A stretch of 64,000 nt of DNA from Siphonodentalium dalli (Eukaryota > Mollusca > Scaphopoda > Gadilida > Siphonodentaliidae), in contig CP136066.1 in the NCBI GenBank assembly GCA_032622095.1, positions 185,850,716-185,914,715 on the forward strand, given 5' to 3'. Both the position numbers and the translations under genes were made by a program. Under the pieces are notes generated by a model. The model was not told the DNA's origin. It ran no database searches and was given only the letters and a program-made list of their open reading frames with translations. Shown in pieces: positions 34,901 through 43,340 of the stretch (its first letter is position 1; each line of letters opens with the position of its first letter).

Positions 34901-37706
34901 CTCAATATGCACCAGATATTATGTGTACTTCAAGCAACCATAAGTGTAAAACATATGCCCATTATGTGGTTGCAGATGAGGTCCATTCACAGCCCAATCT
35001 CAGGAATATATATATGTAGTTTTTAATTCCTCACACACTGGTATCCATGCAGAAAATAGTCTTGTGGGAGAAGAAAAATTACTGCATCTTATCTGTTGGA
35101 GGACAGACAATATAGAAGACAATCTATTTCAGAAGTGTTTTAGGCTGAATTATTGAGAATGGGGCTCTATCATTGTATAAGGCAGACTTAGACAGGATGA
35201 GATCAATACGTGTATACAACACTAACACTGGTACAATGGTAGCAGAGAGAAATAAAATAAAAAACTTACCTGCCTCACGTATACAATTCTTATCGATAAC
35301 AAATTAAAAATAAAAACCTGCCTCCCTCACGGTTAAATTTGGCCATAAATAATAAAAATAAATATCTGCCTCCCTCCTCATTTTGAAAAAAAAGTGTCTG
35401 AGAAACGAACTACTTATTTGATCTGGCCTAAGTTTCGGTAATTTCCGGAAACTGATATTAATAAACTTAATTTATGTTTTTATAAGCGGCGATTATTTTT
35501 AGTCGAGTTTTATTAAAAAAAACGAGACTTATGGTTTGGCGAGAGACGGTTGGCGGACGGGCGGGGCGCCATAATCACCTATAACTCTGAAGTTTATTGA
35601 CGGATCTTAAAACATTTTGTTGTGTGAGTTTATATCTATGACCGCTCCTTGCATACATAAAATCCGTTCGGTCTGATTATAGGGGGCGGAGCTATGGCCG
35701 CTAATTAAATCATTTTTGCGAATTTTGAGCTCGTTAGCGCGATAACTCAAACAAATATTAACCGATTTGTTCGAAACTTGCTGTATGACATTTTCACAAG
35801 AATATCTTCGAGTTCGAAAACCGAGCCGGTCCGATTATAAGGGGCGGAGCTATGACCGCTAATTATTTCATTTTTGCGAATTTTGAGCTCGTTAGCGCGA
35901 TAACTCAAACAAATATTAACCAAACTTGCTGTATGCCACCTAAAACTCGACCCAGCATCTCTGATGCTACCGCTTGTTTTAAATTATTTAAATGTGTTTA
36001 ACATGTGTATTTCTAATAAAGGAATCCGGGGACAAAATATATAGTGCCATTAGTAAAGATCCAAATAGTGAGTGAGAGCCCTAGATTCACTCTCAAGGTC
36101 CCCCAGACCCCCTCCTAATGGGACGTGGACACCCCCTTCCATACCTACATCACATTATGACCCTGGACACCAATAGGATGGCTCTGGACACCCTTATGAT
36201 GATTATGGACACCCACCTGGTGGCCCTGGACATAACAGTATGGTCCTGGACACCCACAGGACACCCATCGTGTGGCTTGGTACACCCACAGTATATGACC
36301 CTGGACACCAATTGGATGGTCATGGACACCCATCTGATGGCCTTGGACACACACGGGACACCCATAGTGTGGCTTGGAACACCCACAGTATGGACCTGGA
36401 CACACATAGGATGGCCCTCGACACCCATATGATGACCCAGGGCACCCCCAGTATGGCCCTGGAGACCAATAGGATGGCCCTGGACACCACACAAGACACA
36501 TTAGATGGATTACTGAAACGTTTCTGGCACATTAATCAATATTACCATGGGAAATTATAACTTGATTTAAATTTCCGTTGAAAAAATAGCAATTTTCAAA
36601 TAAATAATATGTTATGTGGGCCATTTTGGATTGTGGCCAACTAAATTGGGTCATTATTACATATATAAGGTTTGGTATACTACATGACTGTTTAATAGCA
36701 ATATATGCCACTATTAAGTATCATTATGACCATATAACTGAATATCTCAAAATTTAAGCGAAATGGGGGAAGTTGGGGTTGGTGGCCATTTTGTTTCTTC
36801 CTTGACCTAGATATTTCAGTCACAGCAGATGGATGACTAAACAGTTGCGTGATTATTAATCCATATTTTCATGGGAAATTCTAGCTTTAGGTAAAAAAAA
36901 ACCTGTAATTTTTAAGTAAAAATCTAAAATAGTGGCCATTTTGTGGTGGCCGTTTTGGATTCAGGTTCACTCAATTAAGTCACAATTATGCGGAAAACTA
37001 TCAGGAAGACGATCGAAGTTGTTTTGTAACGATTGGTTGAATAATTTTGCCACAAAGGCCAAAAACGTAGACTTGGGGTACAATCGGGAGAAATGGCGGC
37101 CATCTTGGATTACAAAAAATGCTCAAAGCTGATTTTCGATATGTTCTTCCAGAGACTTTCTTGCTTATTTTGATACCAAATTCGCTTCTATACATTTTTC
37201 TTCCAGGTAGGCCCACTATTTTGGGTTCAACGACTAGTCTATAACATGAGTTACCAGGCTACTGAGTTCTGATGAGATAAATTAAATTTACTATTGACAC
37301 AATAATTTTAACTTTTTTGTTAGCATATTCCTAAATTATTTTACAGGGCATTGCGGATGAAGATATTGAAAGTAGTCTTGAAAGCAACTTACTGGATCCT
37401 CCAAGGCTTGTAGCATTCCACGAGGGAGATGTGGTGAAAGGCATGTTCATCCTGGCGGACGGGAATATTATAAAAGCCTTCGGGAGCTCGGTGCATTCTG
37501 GTATTACTCAACTGTTGAGTTCATACTATATTTTCGATCTGAACTACCCGCGGTGTTTCGCCATGGTTTTGGCAGCCCTCCAGATTTTTGTGATGGGGGA
37601 ACCATACTCACACAAAAAGAAAGGGGGTGATGTATCCAAAAAGTTCTTGTTTTTTATTAAAAAACTTCGGCCGATATTTGATAACGTTCAGCTTCCGGAA
37701 GATTGA
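16886..37706 (+). CDS. Seven-exon gene for a CIDE-N domain protein (~513 aa)
   Basis: CDS exons are 16886-16973, 20963-21232, 29630-29883, 30748-31094, 33222-33332, 34420-34530 and 37347-37706. Donors are gtgagt, gttagt, gttagt, gtgagt, gttgat and gtaaac; every acceptor ends in ag. Phases agree throughout (1,1,0,0,0,0), apart from one missing base in exon 4. Residues ~3-75 match the CIDE-N fold of DFF/CIDE apoptosis and lipid-droplet proteins: FKVRNCDRSLKKFVV, then IVLECDGTDIEDDEVLSEL and LEAGQVW. No DFF-C or CIDE-C domain follows, so a nuclease, inhibitor or lipid-fusion role should not be assumed. The rest resembles, from memory, uncharacterised CIDE-N proteins of fish and invertebrates. 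All introns carry repeats. The whole gene lies between two CACTA termini. Function is unknown; the gene model is strong. Confidence 0.82.
17193..18504. mobile_element. Fold-back hAT-like element, 1312 bp, ~500-bp arms
   Basis: A perfect 8-bp target duplication, acgcaggc, lies at 17185-17192 and 18505-18512. Termini are 'cacagggggcaggaa' and its complement. The inverted arms run about 17193-17680 and 18015-18504 and share blocks such as 'ccccgtcccgatcggacata' and 'ctctacgcgta'. Eight-base duplications and CA-G ends fit the hAT superfamily. No transposase is encoded, and the ORFs inside are arm shadows. It lies in intron 1 of the CIDE-N gene. Confidence 0.88.
18505..20962. other. Rest of intron 1
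   Basis: Holds a 12-nt G run at 19169-19180 and a repeat G fragment near 19887-19956 ('aaatttggtatgcaggttta', 'caggtcaagttcgattt') that recurs at 26372-26446. The last bases are a T-rich tract ending ttcag. No other exon was recognised. Confidence 0.5.
20963..21232 (+). CDS. Exon 2 of the CIDE-N gene
   Basis: Preceded by tttttttttcag and followed by donor gttagt at 21233; phase 1 at both ends. Its first 45 residues complete the CIDE-N domain: DGCKIVLECDGTDIEDDEVL, then SELRSEIFLFLEAGQVW. The conserved LE.DGT core and the terminal L..GQ.W are present. The rest is a Ser/Asn-rich linker ending SSSSLTPPSQPY. Confidence 0.85.
21233..22055. other. Start of intron 2
   Basis: AT-rich. An antisense ORF of 117 codons (21487-21840) is hydrophobic by composition but has no supporting features. 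Confidence 0.4.
22056..22301. repeat. CCGTCC-containing dispersed repeat
   Basis: 'tacccccactaccaaagtag' followed by 'gtccgtctgtccgtccatcc', then 'gataacttgatcaaatatga'. It resembles the head of the array at 22302 and belongs to the same broad repeat class. Confidence 0.6.
22302..23415. repeat. 161-bp tandem array in a ccccgcc/ggcgggg-bounded element
   Basis: The element opens with 'cccccgccaaattgaaaatt', then a CCGTC simple run (22343-22376). Copies of a unit starting 'tgtc.acggatttcaaagat' begin at 22405, 22580, 22741, 22902, 23063 and 23224. The last five are exactly 161 bp apart and nearly identical. It closes with 'tttcggcgggggatacc'. As 161 is not a multiple of 3, the repeated ORFs in it are artefacts. 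It lies in intron 2. Confidence 0.9.
23416..28940. other. Bulk of intron 2, mostly featureless
   Basis: A C run lies at 23701-23723. A GC-richer patch with ORFs in all three forward frames lies at 23820-24125. A repeat G copy is at 26372-26446. No exon with splice support was placed. ORFs at 24655-25147 overlap on both strands and look accidental. Confidence 0.4.
29125..29280 (+). repeat. SINE-like 3' tail
   Basis: 'aaagtcaagcgcttagagcc' followed by 'cctgggataagcgctatata' and a repeated 'actttactttact' end. An 'agcgctatataaat' tail with a short tandem end is typical of animal tRNA-derived SINEs. The head of the element, possibly from about 28950, was not resolved. Confidence 0.5.
29630..29883 (+). 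CDS. Exon 3 of the CIDE-N gene
   Basis: Acceptor tacttgcag ends at 29629. A second in-frame acceptor, gtgcttgcag, ends at 29641 and would shorten the protein by four residues. Both keep phase 1. The exon encodes about 85 residues, including KADLPEFTSDIAAALEAKKI, Trp-centred WPQMDEKSHY and KWPCIAQESGLQPW, and ends in phase 0 before donor gttagt. The LP.F start and the spaced 'W/Y...P.L...GLQPW' pattern fit, from memory, the region after CIDE-N in related uncharacterised proteins. Confidence 0.82.
29884..30747. repeat. Intron 3, largely repeat G
   Basis: 30235-30600 holds a 'gtatgataactttagt' motif and variants three times, 'accaaatttggtatgtgact', and 'acacaggtcaacttcga'. This is the same family as parts of 42040-42330 and 26372-26446. 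The 3' end is a pyrimidine-rich tract with atttcag. Confidence 0.6.
30748..31094 (+). CDS. Exon 4 of the CIDE-N gene, with a one-base frame break
   Basis: After atttcag the frame reads SFLVKQISQKIRHKRLAEKQ, then a Pro/Lys-rich stretch (SSPPPPKKGR) and HVQQVLANSDDTEAHLEAL, and meets a stop near 30979. The frame that leaves the exon in phase 0 reads DHIKMLLESTQNYRQDLLKC and LDKFPCLRDGVY. The exon is 347 nt, one short of a multiple of three. The switch falls in the A run 30948-30954, so a lost A there (sequencing error or true mutation) is the simplest cause. Protein flanks on both sides look conserved in type. Confidence 0.78.
31256..31573. mobile_element. hAT-like MITE, 318 bp
   Basis: Termini 'caggcctcaagcta' and 'tagcttgaggcctg' are inverted. 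A perfect 8-bp target duplication, attgagag, lies at 31248-31255 and 31574-31581. The right terminus is tandemly doubled ('cgccttctagcttgaggcct' twice). Inside is a second inverted repeat around 'gcttcggcaatc'. It lies in intron 4. Confidence 0.88.
31582..31610. repeat. Family F fragment
   Basis: 'ggtgaatttagtgacgctac' matches one arm of family F (43690-43787). It is broken by the hAT-like MITE on its left and a family B MITE on its right. Confidence 0.55.
31611..31775. mobile_element. MITE, family B (TTAA/piggyBac-like), internally deleted
   Basis: 'cccattgttgaatggactcg' on the left and 'tgagtattcagtcaagtaag' plus gg on the right, then TTAA at 31776-31779. The centre is the family hairpin: 'ttcagataataagttcaaca' and its complement around 'ggcctgaggct'. 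The left TTAA is lost where the family F fragment abuts. Confidence 0.8.
31949..33155. mobile_element. Non-autonomous hAT-like element, 1207 bp
   Basis: A perfect 8-bp target duplication, atgtgtag, lies at 31941-31948 and 33156-33163. The ends 'tagagcccggcgaa' and the complement of 'ttcaccagcccta' form an imperfect terminal repeat, followed on both sides by 'cgagattcgattcga'. No hAT transposase motifs were seen in the 105-codon ORF at its right end, which runs into the flank. It lies in intron 4 and ends 66 bp before exon 5. Confidence 0.82.
33222..33332 (+). CDS. Exon 5 of the CIDE-N gene
   Basis: Acceptor tattctttcag; 111 nt, 37 codons in phase 0: ICYAFAVQFRSDRLVAMSSN then LTKFRIAVQDIANMDPQ. 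Donor gttgat at 33333 is weak but keeps the frame. No named domain was recognised. Confidence 0.75.
33469..33901. repeat. Inverted-repeat element, 433 bp
   Basis: Left arm 'tagcccgcgattcctccggc' and 'tctaacagcttgggatat' are inverted at 33863-33901. A further partial copy, 'ggctctaacagcagatctca', lies inside the right side. No convincing target duplication was seen. It lies in intron 5. Confidence 0.75.
34012..34194. mobile_element. hAT-like palindromic MITE, 183 bp
   Basis: 'cagtgatgcccgcaataatt' to its complement, with arms continuing to about the centre. The target duplication is tacagata / tagagata (34004-34011 and 34195-34202, 7 of 8). Same family as 9749-9884, 15934-16045 and 42360-42383. 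It lies in intron 5. Confidence 0.88.
34420..34530 (+). CDS. Exon 6 of the CIDE-N gene
   Basis: Acceptor ttttttcag; 111 nt, 37 codons in phase 0: DSDLNLSDVLKYVEREVQYD then RGQKVSKSMSSIVEMKE. Donor gtaaac at 34531. It is highly charged and probably helical. The equal length to exon 5 (111 nt) is notable, but the sequences are not repeats of each other. Confidence 0.78.
34694..35424. mobile_element. DNA element with 31-bp perfect terminal inverted repeat
   Basis: 'agatcaaataagtagttcgt' plus 'ttctcagacac' at 34694-34724 is exactly inverted at 35394-35424. It is about 731 bp with no transposase. Repeated 'aaataaaaa..tgcctccct' blocks occur near the right end. No clear target duplication was seen. 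It lies in intron 6. Confidence 0.8.
35500..35975. repeat. Dispersed repeat with internal duplication
   Basis: Two ~125-bp copies ('ggggcggagctatg.ccgcta', 'gagctcgttagcgcgataac') lie at about 35690-35765 and 35840-35940. The outer 'gtcgagttttatta' and 'ctaaaactcgac' are inverted. It lies in intron 6. Confidence 0.7.
36115..36490. repeat. ~30-bp minisatellite
   Basis: Repeats of 'atggccctggacaccca' and variants about every 20-30 bp. They give ORFs in several frames on both strands, typical of a tandem repeat without stops. It lies in intron 6. Confidence 0.85.
36491..37346. other. End of intron 6
   Basis: Contains scattered 'gtggccattttg' motifs (36611, 36783, 36930 region) and ends with 'aaattattttacag' before exon 7. 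Nothing else was seen. Confidence 0.5.
37347..37706 (+). CDS. Exon 7 of the CIDE-N gene (terminal, C-terminal domain)
   Basis: Acceptor attttacag; 119 codons and a stop. It encodes a compact domain: VKGMFILADGNIIKAFGSSV, then HSGITQLLSSYYIFDLNYPR, ending near IKKLRPIFDNVQLPED. The 'gifi..g..i...g....i..LLs.YYifdl.YP' pattern is the best conserved-looking part after CIDE-N and, from memory, is shared with uncharacterised animal proteins. No catalytic motif was recognised. A possible poly(A) signal, attaaa, lies at 38073. Confidence 0.83.
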   Translation, partial: GIADEDIESSLESNLLDPPRLVAFHEGDVVKGMFILADGNIIKAFGSSVHSGITQLLSSYYIFDLNYPRCFAMVLAALQIFVMGEPYSHKKKGGDVSKKFLFFIKKLRPIFDNVQLPED

Positions 37707-37891
37707 TAAAAAGTGAATGTTATAGAAAGCCAAAAGTGACATGCTTGTATGAACAACCAATCAAATGTGCGTAACATGATAATATCATGTACTGTCACAG
37801 AATGCAAATTTTACAGAAATGCTCAAGGGCTTTGTGTATTTAAAGGGGCATTTCATACTTTCAAGCGAGACTATGAGTGGCTGTGGATTAA

Positions 37892-38045
37892 CCCATTGTT
37901 CATATGTAGGGATTTTTTAGAATATGAACAGGTGGCAGATTCCTATTCACTCATTTATATGGATGTTGAAACTGATGTTGAGATAATAATTTCAACAATG
38001 TTGCTTGAACTTAAACTTATTATCTGAAAATTCTACCGCTTGTAT
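37892..38045. repeat. Diverged family B MITE
   Basis: TTAA at 37888-37891 precedes 'cccattgttcatatg'. The core 'gagataataatttcaacaat' with 'cttaaacttattatctgaaa' matches the family B hairpin imperfectly. It sits in the probable 3' UTR of the CIDE-N gene. Confidence 0.5.
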
Positions 38046-38174
38046 ATAAGTTTGTTTAAAGAATTTATATTAATTAAAGTTCGCATGCATGTTAAACTTA
38101 CTTAACTTAACGCATGTTAAACTTAATTTGCCATTGTTAATGTCATGATTCTATTTTAAACTCATTTTGGCAAG

Positions 38175-38668
38175 TTTGGCAAATTCCATTTGGGCAAATA
38201 TATTGTAGACATAAACACGCAGTGACAGTTGGCAATAATTTTTGTAAATTGTCACAAGAATTTTGTAAAAAGTGAGATTATGTAGAAGTTAGAACATTGT
38301 GAAAATTAACAGATTTCCTTATGTTATGTGTGTAATTGGCCAGACAATTATTCTGAACACAGTGGTATCCACTGAACTGGGACAGATTAATCTGAACTAT
38401 TAATACCCCACATCAGCCATATGATGGAGGTCAGGATGGGATTAAAGCTTTTTCAACTCAATTCACTGAAGGTTAGATGTGAATTCCTTATGGGTGGCTA
38501 CAGTTATCTCCAAAACTAAAACACTAACACAATATAGCAGAACCTATTCATTTTTACAATGTTCTACATAATCTTACTTTTTACAAAATTCTTGGACAAA
38601 AATATAGCTATAAACTGTCACTGCGTGTTTATGTCTACAATATATTTGACCAAATGGAATTTGCCAAA
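38175..38668. mobile_element. Fold-back element, ~130-bp arms
   Basis: Arms 38175-38310 and 38536-38668 are inverted copies, sharing 'tttggcaaattccatttgg', 'catattgtagacataaac'-like and 'aagaattttgtaaaaagt' blocks. No target duplication was resolved. Confidence 0.8.
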
Positions 38669-39730
38669 AGTTCTTCAAATGTGAGTTCTTGTCAAAATAA
38701 TGTTTTAAATTGTCCCTCAAAAGCATAATTTTTAAATTTTATTAATATAATAAAATAATATGTGGTAAAGCAGTTATGCCCATTCTAATTCTCTTCGATA
38801 AAATCTGGGTCATTTCCAGGTAGCTTAAGTAACTTTTCAAGCTGTCAGTCTGAAGCTGGCCCATGCAGTCCGAGTAGGGAAAGTCGAGTCAAAAAAAACA
38901 ATTGTCATCTTTTCCGATTGTCAAAAAAATATTTAGGCCTAGTTCTCTTCTGCAGCATACTGTTTTACTTTTTCAATAAACTTCATATATTATCCAGATA
39001 CGACACAATATACAATTGGTAACTTAAAATTTGTGAGAATAGTGCCGATGAAAAACGTCAACGACGTCATCATTGCACGTCAATCATTTGTGTGAAACTG
39101 AAAATGAAACTACGATAGACTTAGGCCAGCCTGTGTGTAATGTTGAATGGGGTTTTCTGATCGTCACCGATTGTGACCGATCACCAATCCCAGCCAAATT
39201 GAGAGGATCAGAAATTTGAAATAATTAAATTTTAACCGCGCTTGGGGCCGATACTACGTGAAAACTTAGCTCAGTTAAACTAAAACAGGTTCATTTTACG
39301 ATTGTTTGGCTCCGTTTAATGTTTTATGCATTTTCATCAGCGCTACTGATATGAATTATGTGTCAATTTTAGTGGACGGCGACTTCGACGACCAAAATAA
39401 AAATTATGATTTTTAGTTTTCGAACGCTGCTGGCATCTCTGGAACCTGGGGTACGGTGTTGAACCAAACTTTTTCGAAAACTATAGATATTAGGACACAG
39501 AATGGTGCATTTGGTTACAGATTTAGGAAAGAGAAAACCGTTTTGTGGGGGCAAAATTAGATGTACCTATCTTTTTCTACTTTGGAAGTCCTATACCTTC
39601 TCAATATTTTAATAATTTTTTGTTTTAATTTTTTTGATACCCATGCAGTAACCCATGTGTTTGCAGTCAGGCAATTTTGATCAATGGCTTAATTCCTTTG
39701 AACATTCCATTAGAGCCAACAATATATTTA
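38669..39730. other. Non-coding stretch
   Basis: No exon, repeat or motif was recognised. Confidence 0.4.
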
Positions 39731-40242
39731 AGCCCAATTCACACTACTGCCATGCGTGTGTCGCGTCCGATGCGACAGTTATAGATTAGTGATAATAGCA
39801 TAGCGACATTCGCAACCGTCGCATTGACAATAGATATTTTGACGCAACGCAACTGTTGCATACCTTATATGGAAAACATGTGTAGCGTCAGGCATTGGCA
39901 ATGTTCGTCAAGTCATTAGCGCGTGTTATCTCCCTTTCCATCGAAATCATTTGTCAACAGATACTTAACCTAAGAAGCGTCGGAGAAATGATTTTGCGGG
40001 TTCCACTGCATCTAATGTTTCACAATTATCCTATTGGGGTACCGATATGAAAGAGATTTATCTGTGCAGAGCTCAGCACTAAACTAAATACAAGTAAAAT
40101 GTATAATTGTTTTGTTACCGGCTGTCCAGTCCGGAAATCTCTGATTTGTCGATATTCGGACTCTGTGCGACCGTCGTTGCAGTGTGAATGTGTATGTTCG
40201 TGTCGGACGCAACGCACACATCGCAGCAGTCTGAATGGGCCT
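39731..40242. mobile_element. Harbinger-like MITE, 512 bp
   Basis: Left 'agcccaattcacactactgc' and the complement of right 'gcagcagtctgaatgggcct' form ~40-bp terminal repeats, both continuing into 'gcgtccga'. TTA lies on both sides (39728-39730 and 40243-40245), fitting the 3-bp TWA target of PIF/Harbinger. No transposase. Confidence 0.7.
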
Positions 40243-40917
40243 TTATCCTTCTATGGACACTATGTGTGGCATTTTATTTAATAAATTTAGGATGTGTTGC
40301 ATTTATTAGATAAATAATGAACGCATGTATGATTATTCTGTAAAACGGAATACACTAAGTCTTATGCATGTATGATATCAGGTGCGACATCAGCCCTCGG
40401 TCACCTCACATCAGCCTTCGGTCTCAGGCTGATATATATAAGGTTACCTCGGGCAGATCCATCACTGACACACACAACCAAATTGCGGAAATTCCAGCAA
40501 ACTTTGTCGTTTCGCACCCAAATTTGAAAACTGTCAACATTAACATGGGAGATCTTCATATACCATTTACTCCGACCAATGTCAGAATGTGCCCAGCAGT
40601 CTATTTCACGGAAATCATATCCAGATTAACAATTTGAACATTCACAATGACATTGAATTCGGCGGGTGAATGACATTGTTCGGTGTGAGTAAAGATAAAG
40701 TTCCAATTACAATCAATTGACTACGAAACATGTTGTTGAAAATTATATTAAATTAATTGTTATTTCGTATTAATTGTCATCGTACATGTATGTACATGCA
40801 CATTACCAAGCACAAATATGAATATGAGATATGATAATGAAGTTATCTTTTCTGAATGGGACGGCGACAAAGTGGTTAATAAAGATGGCCTGATTAATGT
40901 ATACATGCAAATTGTTG
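40243..40917. other. Flank of CACTA copy 2
   Basis: An 89-codon ORF at 40368 is unsupported. No CACTA left terminus was found here. Confidence 0.4.
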
Positions 40918-41187
40918 AAGTGTTATATGAAAAGTGACTCAATTCCATATATAGCACCAGAATCCATTGAATTAAACCGCCGAAACATCACAAAAAATGG
41001 GCAAATTGTTGAATTTCCGAACTTTGAATACTACATTCCTTTAGAGCAGTCTCTGCACAATTTATTAGAGCTACCTGAGGTATGGCATTATGTACAACAT
41101 CCCCATTTTTCTTCCAATGAAGATTATATGCAGGATTTTTGTGATGGTGAGTTTTTTCAGACGCATCCCCTTTTCATAGAAAATAAG
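40918..41187 (+). pseudogene. Fragment of the CACTA transposase (copy 2), first block
   Basis: Corresponds to 13429-13698 of the intact transposase with few base changes. Only three residue differences were seen over about 90 residues, so the copies separated recently. The 5' two-thirds of the N-terminal region, including both zinc fingers, is missing. Homology stops abruptly after 'aaaataag'. Confidence 0.85.
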
Positions 41188-41950
41188 GCTAGACCAATTT
41201 AATAACTTGGATTACGAACCCGCCGATAACAAATTAGGAGAAATTGAATAAAAATAAAAATTGGAGAGAATTTAAAAAAACAAACAAATTAGAAATTTTT
41301 TGTGTGAACATAAATATGAAGTTATACCATATCTAAAACATCTGTATCAGTATGATTCAGTAATTTTATGGTACTTTTTGAACAAATACTAACACCCAGC
41401 TTTTCATGAGTAACAATATCCACATTGACATTTTCAGGAATTATCTGGCAATAAAAGAGTTTAATATTAAAGCAGTGGTTTAAATAAACATGGGCACAAT
41501 CTAATCTAAATATTAAGCATGTAGCCTTGTACACTCATATTAAAATAGTAGGAAATGTTCATCTATTGGGTGTAACAGTTAATCACTCTGAACATACCAT
41601 GGAGTGAGAGGTGCATATGTCATTCTATGCCAACAATTAATGTACATGGCATGCATAATTTTAAATCCATTTTTCATGAGGTTGTGAGATAATAGAGATT
41701 TTCAAGGTAGTCTCAATGCATGTTTCCTTGTATGAAGTGTTTGATTGATATAAAAGTTAAGCCATATACTATTAAACAATCAGGAGACTAGTATAAGTAT
41801 GACTACATGAAATTCGGTCATTCAGTAATTATCCATCCGCGGGTGACAGACACTGGATAAAAGTGGTCTAATTGTGTTTTTCCTCTCCATCTTCAGATTT
41901 TCATCCTTGATATTCGTAATTCAAGTTATCAAATTGTTCTGACCTAAGAG
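41188..41950. other. 763-bp unrelated segment inside the transposase pseudogene
   Basis: Replaces two bases of the intact sequence. It has no GT donor at the left boundary, so it is not a simple intron. No terminal repeats or ORF of note were recognised. The boundary words 'aataag' and 'cctaag' are similar. Confidence 0.6.
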
Positions 41951-42028
41951 TGCACTGCAGTTGATTCTGAATACTGATGATCTGGAGATTACAAATCCAC
42001 TTGGGTCTCACACAAAGAAACAAAAATA
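41951..42028 (+). pseudogene. Fragment of the CACTA transposase (copy 2), second block
   Basis: 'tgcactgcagttgattctga' onward resumes the match to 13701-13778, ending at 'gggtctcacacaaagaaaca'. A short third block, 42331-42351 ('tcaaatggctcaaaacacag'), matches the intact gene near 14385. The intervening ~600 bp of transposase are replaced by a dispersed repeat. Confidence 0.8.
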
Positions 42029-42330
42029 TCATTATTGTCCCCCGAAAAATATCGGAGGACTATTATAATCAGCATGTCCGTCCCGATGTGTTGTCCGCAT
42101 GATAACTCGAGTTCCTCCGACCCAATTGAGATGAAACTTGGTATGTATGTGTAGTGACCAAGAATAAAGGCCGAGTTCGACTCGGGGCTCGGTCCGATGA
42201 TTTATGACAGAGTTATTGCCCTTTTTCACCCATTTTCGACTTCGAAAATCCAACTTTTCATGTTGTCCGCATGATAACTCAAGTTCTTTCCATCCGATTG
42301 AGATGAAACTTGGTATCTATGAGTAGTGAG
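42029..42330. repeat. Dispersed repeat G, bounded by 'cccccga'
   Basis: Begins 'attgtcccccgaaaaatatc'. Contains two copies of 'ttgtccgcatgataactc' each followed by 'gagatgaaacttggtat', with the 'gccgagttcgactcggggct' box between. Same broad class as 30235-30600. Confidence 0.7.
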
Positions 42331-42359
42331 TCAAATGGCTCAAAACACAGAGTGGTATC

Positions 42360-42383
42360 ACACAATTATTTCGGGCATTGCTG
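42360..42383. repeat. Solo right end of the CAGTGATGCCC hAT-like MITE
   Basis: 'acacaattatttcgggcatt' followed by gctg matches the right terminus of 34012-34194. Confidence 0.5.
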
Positions 42384-42422
42384 TATTATTTTATTTTGTG
42401 TAAACCGCCATTGTCACTTTAA

Positions 42423-42702
42423 CCCATTGTTGACTGAATGGACTCTCCCACTCAATGAGAAGCATATTTAATGGAATATTCCATTGTTATTTTATAGGGG
42501 TGTAATTTTAATATAATCAGACGATGGACAGAAAAATCACCCTTGAGATTTTTCAAAGGATTCCCATTTGTAGGGATGTTCAGATAATAAGTTCAACAAA
42601 CAGCCTCAGGCTGTTTGTTGAACTTATTATCTGAACATCCCTACAAATGAATTAAAGGGAATCTACTAACTACCCGTCAATGAGTATTCAGTCATGAAAG
42701 GG
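42423..42702. mobile_element. Intact family B MITE (piggyBac-like), 280 bp
   Basis: TTAA at 42419-42422 and 42703-42706. The ends 'cccattgttgactgaatg' and the complement of 'attcagtcatgaaaggg' form the terminal repeats; CCC..GGG ends at TTAA fit piggyBac. The centre (about 42572-42644) is a nearly perfect ~72-bp hairpin built from 'gttcagataataagttcaac' and its complement. Confidence 0.9.
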
Positions 42703-42844
42703 TTAATGCTTATATAAAACTTATGTTGATTGTTGTTGCGACAAACCAAATAAATGATGTCAATTCTATATTTCTATCTATGTTTGTATGTGAATATGTT
42801 ATTTGTTATGAATATTAAAAGGTATAAAAATCCAATGTGTGATA

Positions 42845-43340
42845 TGTGGTCCCAGATAACATTGGCGTTGTCCAACTTAACATTGGTGCATTGTCCAACT
42901 TAACATTGGTGTGGTGTGATTTTATGTGGTCCCAGATAACATTGGCGTTGTCCAACTTAACATTGGTGCGTTGTCCAACTTAACATTGGTGTTGTGTGAT
43001 TTTAACACATGTGTTCAAAAAATTTGATTTGAACGCGTAAATGTGTGCAATATCTGTTACATGTGTTCGTAACATGTGTATGCGTTCAAATATTCTGAAC
43101 ACTTGTGTTAACAATCTGAACACCAGTGTTAGCTTAGCTTTAACGTGATTATGTGTGCAAAATTAAACACTGGTGTTCATTGTTTTAACACATGTGTTCA
43201 CAATATGAACACTAGTGTTAATTTAAGTATAACACATTTACGTGTGAATTGATTTAACGTTAGTGTTAACTTCTTTAACACTGGAGTACTGACTTTGAAC
43301 AGATTGACGCGTTTATTATCTGTTACAATTTTTGTGTTAA
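42845..43340. repeat. CACTA subterminal repeat array
   Basis: 'aacattgg(c/t)g' words recur at 42860-43000, including two ~75-bp tandem units starting 'tggtcccagataacattggc'. Then follow many 'ttaacac..gtgttca' half-palindromes up to the terminus. Such arrays are the usual transposase-binding region of CACTA elements. Confidence 0.75.

Noticed and set aside
36118-36560. ORFs over 100 codons on both strands
   Set aside because: Minisatellite without stop codons. All frames give periodic low-complexity peptides.
41188-41950. Reading the 763-bp segment as an intron
   Set aside because: The left boundary reads aataag/gct with no GT donor, and the intact copy has no intron there.
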